Source: an uncultured Eubacteriales bacterium (lineage in GTDB: Bacteria; Bacillota; Clostridia; Christensenellales; Borkfalkiaceae). Taken from it: a DNA stretch of 11,107 nucleotides. The stretch lies in assembly GCA_902465495.1 (NCBI GenBank), contig CABQND010000058.1, forward strand, positions 1 to 11,107, in the 5' to 3' direction. This document shows, in pieces, positions 1-5,950 of this stretch (the stretch's first letter is position 1; each line of letters opens with the position of its first letter). The notes beneath the pieces were generated by a model that was not told where the DNA came from, searched no databases, and saw only the letters and a list, made by a program, of their open reading frames with translations. A program made the position numbers and the translations under genes.

Positions 1-888
1 CGGGAGTTCCGCGAGCGCGTTCGACGACAGATCGATGCCGAAGTGGAGTCGATCACGGCGCCCGTAAAAAATTTGTTCTTTCAGCCTTCGCCTCTGCAAT
101 CGGTGCTGATGGACGGCTGCGCGGAAGAGCTCAAAGACGTCAGCGAGGGTTTGCATTACAATAATATGGGCTTGCACGGCGTCGGGATCGCGAATGCTGC
201 GGATGCCATGGCGGCGGTCAAGTATTGTGTCTGTGAACAAAAGACGGTGCCTTACGGCGAGCTTTTGCGCGCGCTGGATGCGGATTTTGAAGGCTTTGAA
301 GATGTGCGCAGCAAACTGTTGTCGGCGCCGAAAATGGGAAACAACGACGATTTTGCGGACGACGAAGCGGCGTTTTTGCTGGGTTGTTTTGCCGATTCCT
401 GTGAAAAGCGAAAAAACGACCGCGGCGGGATTTGGCGCGCAGGTACGGGCACGGCGATGTATTATATCTGGTATTCCGAAACCATGGGCGCGACGGCGGA
501 CGGGCGTCGCGCGGGCACGGCGTACAGCGCAAACTATTCGCCTTCGCTGGATGTAAAGACAGACGGCGTGCTATCGGTGATCTCGTCTTTTTCCAAGCCT
601 GATCTTGGGCGGGTATGCAACGGCGGACCGCTGACGCTGGAATTTCACGATACGGTATTTCGGAACGAAGAGGGAATGGGAAAAGTTGCGGATCTTGTGC
701 GGATGTTTGTGGCACTCGGCGGACATCAGCTGCAGCTGAACGCGATCAACCGCGAAACATTGCTGGATGCGCAGAAACATCCCGAAAAATACCCGCAGCT
801 GATCGTGCGCGTGTGGGGTTGGAGCGGATATTTCAACGAATTGGATCTGTGCTATCAGCAGCATGTGATACGTCGTTTGGAGTTTTAA
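1..888 (+). CDS. Glycyl radical enzyme (PFL-like family), C-terminal part
   Basis: The reading frame is open from the first base and ends at TAA 886-888, so 295 C-terminal residues are visible and the start lies to the left. A GTG at 43 is an internal codon, because the frame continues upstream of it. The end of the protein carries the glycyl radical motif RVWGWSGYF, with the radical-bearing Gly at nt 817-819, followed by the usual tail ending in QQHVIRR. Other family-like segments are NNMGLHGVGIANAADAM and the Gly-rich CNGGPLTLEF. Enzymes of this family use a backbone glycyl radical, installed by a radical SAM activase, to start substrate radical chemistry under anaerobic conditions in the cytoplasm. 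The active-site Cys loop would lie upstream and is not visible. The motif differs from RVSGY of pyruvate formate-lyase and from the RVAGY form of diol-dehydratase-like members, so the substrate is unassigned. The gene ends at a hairpin, and no activase follows it. Confidence 0.88.
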   Translation, partial: REFRERVRRQIDAEVESITAPVKNLFFQPSPLQSVLMDGCAEELKDVSEGLHYNNMGLHGVGIANAADAMAAVKYCVCEQKTVPYGELLRALDADFEGFEDVRSKLLSAPKMGNNDDFADDEAAFLLGCFADSCEKRKNDRGGIWRAGTGTAMYYIWYSETMGATADGRRAGTAYSANYSPSLDVKTDGVLSVISSFSKPDLGRVCNGGPLTLEFHDTVFRNEEGMGKVADLVRMFVALGGHQLQLNAINRETLLDAQKHPEKYPQLIVRVWGWSGYFNELDLCYQQHVIRRLEF

Positions 889-890
889 AA

Positions 891-933
891 AACGCGGAGG
901 GCGCGGCGCTTATGCACCGCGCCCTCCGCGTTT
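891..933 (+). terminator. Hairpin terminator after the glycyl radical enzyme gene
   Basis: A perfect 16-bp stem pairs 891-906 with 917-932 around a 10-nt loop. It starts three bases after the stop codon. The + strand T tract is short (TTT at 931-933). The reverse strand has a longer T run from the As at 887-892, so the hairpin may also stop leftward transcription that reads past the tracrRNA terminator. Confidence 0.75.
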
Positions 934-968
934 AAGATCATACGGCATCGTATATTTTTATGCTTTTG

Positions 969-997
969 TTGAAATTCAAAATAAAGTATGATAAAAT
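969..997 (+). promoter_or_regulatory. Candidate cas9 operon promoter
   Basis: TTGAAA (969-974), a 17-bp spacer and TAAAAT (992-997) preceded by TG at 989-990 make an extended -10 promoter. The start would be near 1004. This is the best + strand promoter seen upstream of cas9, and it would give a leader of about 255 nt that runs through the tracrRNA gene in antisense. The hairpin at 1032-1053 is not followed by Ts on this strand, so it should not stop this transcript. No transcript data are available. Confidence 0.5.
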
Positions 998-1024
998 GAA
1001 ATTAAGTAAAGTTTTTGTCGAAGC

Positions 1025-1053
1025 AAAAAAACGCCTCTGCAAAAGCAGAGGCG
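1025..1053 (-). terminator. tracrRNA intrinsic terminator
   Basis: A 9-bp stem pairs 1032-1040 with 1045-1053 around a 4-nt A loop (U on the minus-strand RNA). On the minus strand it is followed by seven Ts (As at 1025-1031). This is a classic rho-independent terminator and fixes the 3' end of the tracrRNA. Confidence 0.88.
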
Positions 1054-1111
1054 AAATATTCGGATGCGGGGTTTGGCAGGTTACCCGCGTACCTTACGGC
1101 ATAAAAGCCTT

Positions 1112-1147
1112 ATCTTAGAACGTCTGTCGGATATTGATAAAATTACA
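1112..1147 (-). repeat. Proximal anti-repeat, joined to the tracrRNA scaffold
   Basis: On the + strand, 1123-1147 matches repeat nt 11-35 with one difference (C at 1128, repeat position 16). ATCTTAG at 1112-1118 stands for the first seven repeat bases and can still pair through G-U wobbles. The AACG at 1119-1122 forms the internal loop. This copy keeps both the upper and lower stem, so it should be the working anti-repeat. Confidence 0.85.
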
Positions 1148-1165
1148 AACTTTGTCAATAAATTA

Positions 1166-1192
1166 TCTCTGTTGGATATTGATAAAACTACA
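1166..1192 (-). repeat. Distal second anti-repeat in the tracrRNA leader
   Basis: The 27 bases match repeat nt 9-35 at 26 positions; the difference is C at 1188. The match is as strong as the proximal copy in the upper stem, but the sequence that should form the lower stem (1158-1165) does not resemble GTTTTAG. The copy lies 45 bp from the proximal one, not the 66-bp period of the array. It would be transcribed in the 5' part of the tracrRNA. Confidence 0.8.
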
Positions 1193-1213
1193 ACGACATC
1201 TAAGCGTAGTTTA

Positions 1214-1242
1214 ATTATAGCATACAATGACCGTCGTGTCAA
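1214..1242 (-). promoter_or_regulatory. Consensus sigma-A promoter of the tracrRNA
   Basis: On the minus strand TTGACA (1242-1237), exactly 17 bp, then TATAAT (1219-1214), with a TG one base before the -10. Both hexamers are perfect. The predicted start is about 1207, just before the distal anti-repeat. The -35 box lies only five bases from the cas9 ribosome binding site (1246-1253), so polymerase binding here sits directly on the cas9 5' leader DNA. Confidence 0.88.
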
Positions 1243-1258
1243 TACAAAGGAGGAAAAA

Positions 1259-4200
1259 ATGAAGCAACAGATCAAATATGTGCTGGGGTTGGATATCGGG
1301 ATCGGTTCGGTTGGCTGGGCGGTCGTGCGTGCGGAGGGAGAACCGCGCATCGAGGATTTCGGGGTGCGGATCTTTGATTCGGGCGAAAATTCCAAAAAGA
1401 AAGAGCGAGCGAGTCAGAAGCGCCGAGCGTATCGGAGCGGACGGCGGCTTGTCCGCCGCCGCGCGCACAGGAAGGCGCGCATCCGTTTCTGGTTTCAGAA
1501 GCAAGGGATCGCATCGCAGAAGGAGATCGACGCATTTTTCGAAGGGGATGAGAAAGATATCATCGGTCTGCGGGTGCGGGCATTGGACGAAAAATTGGAA
1601 CCGGCGGAAATTGCGGCTTGCATGATTCACATCAGCAATCATCGCGGTTATAGCGGATTTTATGACGGGGAAGAGGATTCGGGCGATGAAGACGAAGCGG
1701 AAAACGCGGCGGGCGTGCAGGCGGTGTGCGAGCTGATGCGTGCGGGCGGGTATCGCAGCATTGCGGAGATGATCGCGCGGGACAAAGCGTTTGAAGAAGC
1801 GGGGAAGCCGTATCGTCGGTACAGGAACCGTGCGGGCTATTCGGTGCGGTACGTCATGCCGCGGGATGAAGTGAAGAAGGAAGCGGAAGCGATTCTGATG
1901 GCGCAGGGCAATTTTTATCCGGCGATCGATGCGGCGTTTCGGGAAAAGATCCTCGGTATTTTGTTTTCGCAACGTGATTTTGAAGACGGGCCGGGCGATG
2001 CGGCAGACGCGCATCGCAAATACAGCGGATTTTTGGACAACGAAGGCAGCTGCCGATTTTATCATGACGAAAAGCGCGGGCATCGGTTTACCTATCTTGC
2101 GGACGAGTATGCTTTGGTGAACGTGCTTTCGCAGTATCGGTATTTTGATGAAGCGAGCGGCGAGATGACGTTTTCATCCGAATTGGCGGAGTCGCTCCTG
2201 TCTCGAGCCGTGCGGCAGGGCGGACTGCAGATGAACGATGTGAAGTCGATCGCGAAAGAATACGGGTTGAAAGTGATCGCGGCGAAAACGGATAAGCGGG
2301 ATTCGATCACACAGGCGATGAAATATTTGAAAGCGGTAAGGCCTTTGTTTATCAAAGCGGGCTTTGATTGGGAAGAGCTGATCAGTGAAGATGCGGCGGA
2401 TATGGAAGGCTGTCTTTTGAACCGAGTGGGGGAAACGCTTTCTGTCAACATAACGCCGCGCCGCCGCCGCGAACGTCTCAAAAAGATCGGGCGGATCGCG
2501 GAATGCAAAGAGCTGATCGAAGATCTCACGAAACTGCATTTATCGGGTACGGCAAACGTCAGTTATAAGTATATGGCGGGCGCGGTGTCGGCGTTTTTGG
2601 AAGGGGAGATCTACGGAAAGTTTCAGGCAAAAGCAGGCGAGGCGGCAGAAGATCTCGAAGAGGATAGGCATTATAAATTAAAGGCTTTTGATAAGACTTT
2701 TGAGTTTTATAAAAATCCGGTTGTGATGCGCAGTATTGCGCAGGCGCGCAAGGCGATCAACCGTGTGATCGAGGAATACGGTTCGCCGTATGCGATCAAC
2801 ATTGAGGTGGGGAGCGAACTGAGCAAGAGTTTTGATGCGCGTGCCGAACAGATGGCGGAACAGGCGAAAAACGAGCGGGCGCGCATTGCCGTAAAGCGTG
2901 AGATCGCGGGGCTTTTGAGCATTCCCGAAGAGGGAGTGACGCCCGTGATGATCGAACGGTATTTTTTAGGCGAGCAGCAGAACTGGCAGTGCATGTACAG
3001 CGGCAGGCCGATCGACAAGGTTTCGGCGCTTCGCAATGCGGACAAGTCGTATGAGATCGACCACATTGTTCCGTTCTCGCTCGTGCTGGACAATACGTTG
3101 CACAACAAGGTGCTTGTCTGGCACGGTGAAAACCAGGCAAAGGGACAGCGTGTGCCGCTGGAATACCTGCGCGGCGAGGCGGAAGATGCGTTCCGCAAAC
3201 GTGTGAATCTGCTTTTCCGCGGCAAGAAAATTTCCGAGAAAAAATATAACTATTTACTTGCCAAATCGGCATACGACAGCGAACTGATCGGGAGCTGGAA
3301 GAGCCGCAATTTGAACGATATGCGCTACATATCCCGATTTTTGGTACAGTATCTCAAAAAGAATCTTCAATTTCGCCCTGCGGATGCGCAAGACGATTAC
3401 CGCCCGGAAGTATATGCAGTCAAGGGTGCGATCACTTCGCAGATGCGGCGGCTGTGGCTGAACAGGCAGACGTGGGGGATGCAGGACAAATCCGTTCTCA
3501 AAGAAAATACTTATCTCGACCATGCGGCGGATGCGATCGTCGTGGCGTGCTGTCTGCCTGCGTATATCGAGATGACCGCCGTGCATCAGCGCCTGAAACA
3601 GATCCTGAAAAACAACGGCGGACTTCCGAACGCGGAATACGAGGGCGTGCTTGCCGCGGCGAAAGAAAATATCGGAAAGTTTTATCATATTCCCGCAACG
3701 CGCCTGGAATATTACCTGACGCAGCGCGACGCGCGTCCTTCGCTGATCCGCGATCTTCGGCGCGAAGTCGATATTCGTTTGCAGGATGCGGATACGGTCA
3801 ACTTCTTTGAAAGCCTGCGCGCAAAAGAGGAAGGCAGACAGGCACGGCCGCTGTCGGAGGATGCGGCGGCGGATAAGTTCCGCATGGAAACGCTCGCGTT
3901 CTATAAAGACGATCCCGCGTTTGCGAAATCTTTGCGGATGCCCTTCACGGTGCATATTTCATCGCGCAAAGCGAGCGGGAAAGTGACGGACGACAACGCG
4001 GTGCGCATTGTGGAAAATTCGGAAGGCACGTTCAAGCTGTCCAGGAAGCTCGTTTTCGACTTGACCCGCAAGGACATGGAAAAACTCTACACCCGCGACG
4101 AAGACCTCAAAGCCAGCCTCGCGGCACTGTTTGCCGACAGAAAAGAGGACGAACCCCTCGGCAAGATCCTTGCCGAGCGCGGGGAAACGGAGTTTCGCAC

Positions 4201-4705
4201 GCAGAAGGGCACGCCCGTGCGCCGCGTGACCTTGTGCGACACCGCAAAGCGCACCCTGCGCAAACAGATCTCCGAAACCAACTATTCTCTTTTGCCGGAC
4301 ACGAGCTATTACTGCGTCGAGATCTACCGCGACGAAAAGGGCCGCACCTGCGCGGCGGGCATCGCGTTTTCGGATATCGTCGTGCGCGGCGGGCGCGTGC
4401 GGCTGCGCGAAGGCTTTGCGCATCCCGAAGGCTACAAGGAACATTGCCTGTATCTCTTTACCAACGATTACATCCGCATCACCAATGCCAAGGGCGTAAA
4501 ATTCGAGGGGTACTATCGCTCCGTCTACAGTATCAATCAGGCAGAGTTTTACTATATGCGCCGCAATACGCCGCTGCGCGCAAAAAAATACTTTACGTTG
4601 GCGTTTCGTGATACAGTCGAAAAACTGTCGGTCGATCCGATCGGCAGGATAGGAGGGGTAATCGGATGTGGCGAACCGTTATTGTCAGTCAGGGAGAGCG
4701 AATAA
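1259..4705 (+). CDS. cas9: Type II-C CRISPR-associated endonuclease Cas9
   Basis: This RNA-guided DNA endonuclease has 1148 residues, within the range of compact II-C Cas9 proteins. RuvC-I (LGLDIGIGSVGWAVV) has the catalytic Asp12. An Arg-rich bridge helix follows at about 49-75 and the REC lobe at about 80-490. RuvC-II (INIEVGSELS) has Glu516. The HNH domain (YEIDHIVPFS) has Asp601, His602, Asn616 and Asn625 at the same spacing as in Streptococcus pyogenes Cas9. RuvC-III (LDHAADAIVVA) has His755 and Asp758. The remaining 390 or so residues hold the C-terminal PAM-interacting region, so the PAM cannot be read from the sequence. The ATG at 1259 is chosen because AAAGGAGG at 1246-1253 precedes it and the protein then starts just before RuvC-I. 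An in-frame ATG at 1064 lies inside the tracrRNA. The 3' end overlaps cas1 by 40 bp. Codon use shifts toward C-ending codons in the last third. Confidence 0.97.
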   Translation: MKQQIKYVLGLDIGIGSVGWAVVRAEGEPRIEDFGVRIFDSGENSKKKERASQKRRAYRSGRRLVRRRAHRKARIRFWFQKQGIASQKEIDAFFEGDEKDIIGLRVRALDEKLEPAEIAACMIHISNHRGYSGFYDGEEDSGDEDEAENAAGVQAVCELMRAGGYRSIAEMIARDKAFEEAGKPYRRYRNRAGYSVRYVMPRDEVKKEAEAILMAQGNFYPAIDAAFREKILGILFSQRDFEDGPGDAADAHRKYSGFLDNEGSCRFYHDEKRGHRFTYLADEYALVNVLSQYRYFDEASGEMTFSSELAESLLSRAVRQGGLQMNDVKSIAKEYGLKVIAAKTDKRDSITQAMKYLKAVRPLFIKAGFDWEELISEDAADMEGCLLNRVGETLSVNITPRRRRERLKKIGRIAECKELIEDLTKLHLSGTANVSYKYMAGAVSAFLEGEIYGKFQAKAGEAAEDLEEDRHYKLKAFDKTFEFYKNPVVMRSIAQARKAINRVIEEYGSPYAINIEVGSELSKSFDARAEQMAEQAKNERARIAVKREIAGLLSIPEEGVTPVMIERYFLGEQQNWQCMYSGRPIDKVSALRNADKSYEIDHIVPFSLVLDNTLHNKVLVWHGENQAKGQRVPLEYLRGEAEDAFRKRVNLLFRGKKISEKKYNYLLAKSAYDSELIGSWKSRNLNDMRYISRFLVQYLKKNLQFRPADAQDDYRPEVYAVKGAITSQMRRLWLNRQTWGMQDKSVLKENTYLDHAADAIVVACCLPAYIEMTAVHQRLKQILKNNGGLPNAEYEGVLAAAKENIGKFYHIPATRLEYYLTQRDARPSLIRDLRREVDIRLQDADTVNFFESLRAKEEGRQARPLSEDAAADKFRMETLAFYKDDPAFAKSLRMPFTVHISSRKASGKVTDDNAVRIVENSEGTFKLSRKLVFDLTRKDMEKLYTRDEDLKASLAALFADRKEDEPLGKILAERGETEFRTQKGTPVRRVTLCDTAKRTLRKQISETNYSLLPDTSYYCVEIYRDEKGRTCAAGIAFSDIVVRGGRVRLREGFAHPEGYKEHCLYLFTNDYIRITNAKGVKFEGYYRSVYSINQAEFYYMRRNTPLRAKKYFTLAFRDTVEKLSVDPIGRIGGVIGCGEPLLSVRESE

Positions 4706-5577
4706 CCGTTTATAACGGCAATATCCGCATCGCAAGCGGGGAAGAGGAGAGCCTTATACCCCTTTCGGATATTTATGCCGTGGTGATCGACAATCGTGCG
4801 GCGCTGATCAGCGTCCATGCGCTCGCTCTGCTCGCCGAGAGCGGCGCGCACGTGTATTTTTGCGACGAAAAGCATACGCCCGTCGGCGTCACGCTTCCGC
4901 TGAACACGCATTTTCAGCCGCTCGCCGTCATTAAAAGACAGCTTGCCCTCTCGCAGGAGGATAAAGATATCTTGTGGCAGAGGCTGGTGCAGGCAAAAAT
5001 CTTCAACCAGGCGCAGTGCCTGCGGTATGCGGGCGTAGACCGCGACAAAGTTACCGCCCTGCTCGCTTTGGCGGAAAACGTACTGCCGGGCGATGCCAAG
5101 GGCGTCGAGGCGGTCGCGGCAAAAAAATACTTTCAGGCGCTGTTCGGTTATGGGTTTTCCCGCCGCGGGGAAGACGTTCTCAATGCCGCCCTCAATTACG
5201 GCTACGCGATCCTGCGCTCTTCGGTCGCAAAAACCCTTGTCGCATACGGGTATAACTGCGTACTCGGCTTGCATCATTGTTCCGAAAAGAATTCTTTCAA
5301 TCTCGCCGACGATATCATGGAACCTTTCCGCCCCATGGTCGATCTGTGGGTGGATACCCACAACGAGGAATTGTTTGAACAGCTGAATCGCTTCAACCGC
5401 AAGGCGCTTTTCAATCTTATGAATGAAGGGATCGGCATCGCGGGCAAGACCATGCGCCTGCGCAACGCCATCGACGTATGCGTCAATTCGCTGACGGGCG
5501 CCCTTTCGCGCGGACAGCCTTCGTCGATGTATCTGCCCGAATTGTTGCGTTGCGGCACGCAGGTGGACGAGGATTAA
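4666..5577 (+). CDS. cas1: CRISPR-associated integrase Cas1 (type II)
   Basis: Cas1 is the catalytic subunit of the Cas1-Cas2 spacer integrase. The protein has 303 residues and starts with MWRTVIVSQG, typical of type II Cas1. The metal-binding residues are visible: Glu148 (KGVEAVAAKKYF), His204 (LGLHHCSEKNSFNL) and Glu219 in DDIMEPFRP. The N-terminal beta-rich part carries the dimer interface. The start is set by AGGAGGGG at 4651-4658, and the first 40 bp overlap the end of cas9 in another frame, which suggests translational coupling. It is followed one base later by cas2. In this subtype Cas9 with tracrRNA helps choose spacers with a PAM, and no Csn2 or Cas4 is found here. Confidence 0.97.
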   Translation: MWRTVIVSQGERITVYNGNIRIASGEEESLIPLSDIYAVVIDNRAALISVHALALLAESGAHVYFCDEKHTPVGVTLPLNTHFQPLAVIKRQLALSQEDKDILWQRLVQAKIFNQAQCLRYAGVDRDKVTALLALAENVLPGDAKGVEAVAAKKYFQALFGYGFSRRGEDVLNAALNYGYAILRSSVAKTLVAYGYNCVLGLHHCSEKNSFNLADDIMEPFRPMVDLWVDTHNEELFEQLNRFNRKALFNLMNEGIGIAGKTMRLRNAIDVCVNSLTGALSRGQPSSMYLPELLRCGTQVDED

Positions 5578-5578
5578 A

Positions 5579-5896
5579 ATGCGCTGTATGAGAGTGATGG
5601 TTTTTTTCGATCTTCCCGTAAAGAGCAAAAAGGACAGAAAGGCATATACCGATTTTCGGCGCGATCTTTTAAAAATGGGCTTTACCATGGTGCAGTATTC
5701 GATCTACAGCCGCACTGTGAAGAACAGCGACGATGCTGTAAAGTACGAAAATCTCGTCGAAAAGATCGTGCCTCCGAACGGTGCCGTGCGCATGATGACC
5801 GTGACCGAAAAGCAGTATGCATCCATCCGCATCCTCGCAGGGGAACGCATGAAAAGCGAAAATTTGCTTGACACAAAAGATATTCTTGAATTATAA
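5579..5896 (+). CDS. cas2: CRISPR-associated protein Cas2
   Basis: Cas2 is the structural partner that bridges two Cas1 dimers in the spacer integration complex. The protein has 105 residues with a ferredoxin-like fold. The first strand RVMVFFDLP holds the conserved Asp11, and MVQYSIYSR is the typical following strand. The ATG at 5579 is one base after the cas1 stop, and ACGAGGA just upstream gives a weak ribosome binding site. ATG at 5588 would give the more usual Cas2 N-terminus (MRVMVFFDLP), so the start is uncertain by three residues. The stop codon TAA (5894-5896) lies within the -10 box of the array promoter. Confidence 0.96.
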   Translation: MRCMRVMVFFDLPVKSKKDRKAYTDFRRDLLKMGFTMVQYSIYSRTVKNSDDAVKYENLVEKIVPPNGAVRMMTVTEKQYASIRILAGERMKSENLLDTKDILEL

Positions 5897-5897
5897 T
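5868..5897 (+). promoter_or_regulatory. CRISPR array leader promoter inside the end of cas2
   Basis: TTGACA (5868-5873), an 18-bp spacer and TATAAT (5892-5897). Both hexamers match consensus. The -10 covers the cas2 stop codon. The predicted start is near 5904, about 40 nt before the first repeat, so the array has its own promoter as well as possible readthrough from the cas genes. Confidence 0.78.
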
Positions 5898-5912
5898 TGT
5901 GGTATAAATTGG

Positions 5913-5950
5913 CTAAAACCGCTAAATACCACTATATTTTGCGGTTTTAG
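5913..5950 (+). promoter_or_regulatory. Inverted repeat across the leader-repeat junction
   Basis: CTAAAACCGC at 5913-5922 is a perfect 10-bp inverted copy of GCGGTTTTAG at 5941-5950, with an 18-nt loop. The right arm is the last three leader bases plus the first seven bases of repeat 1. In the leader transcript this would hide the 5' end of the first repeat. In DNA it marks the junction where new spacers are expected to be inserted. Confidence 0.6.

Larger units (their letters stand above)
1025..1207 (-). ncRNA. tracrRNA with two tandem anti-repeats
   Basis: Read on the minus strand, this region has all parts of a type II tracrRNA. A consensus promoter at 1242-1214 predicts a start near 1207. 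Two anti-repeats follow (1192-1166 and 1147-1112). The second leads into a scaffold with a small GGC/GCC hairpin (1109-1098), a possible pseudoknot (1094-1066) and an intrinsic terminator (1053-1025). The second anti-repeat pairs with the repeat over 25 nt. It then has an internal loop (repeat UUC against AACG-strand UUGC) and a 7-bp lower stem in which CUAAGAU pairs with GUUUUAG using two G-U pairs. This is the standard architecture of a crRNA:tracrRNA duplex. The RNA would base-pair with crRNA, be trimmed by RNase III and load into Cas9. The exact ends are inferred. Confidence 0.85.

Noticed and set aside
940..953. A small inverted repeat (ATACG/CGTAT) followed by Ts as a second terminator
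   Set aside because: The stem is only five AT-containing base pairs and a much stronger hairpin lies just upstream.
1153..1158. A second TTGACA on the minus strand between the two anti-repeats, as a short-form tracrRNA promoter
   Set aside because: At 16-18 bp downstream there is no better -10 than AATATC, and a transcript from there would start after most of the working anti-repeat.
1064..1258. An in-frame ATG at 1064 that would add 65 residues to the Cas9 N-terminus
   Set aside because: The extension runs through the tracrRNA gene and both anti-repeats and has no ribosome binding site. The ATG at 1259 has AAAGGAGG upstream and starts just before RuvC-I.
4552..5688. A long minus-strand open frame opposite cas1
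   Set aside because: It has no recognisable motifs and no ribosome binding site, and it lies fully over cas1, whose catalytic residues and start are clear. It is a shadow of GC-rich third positions.
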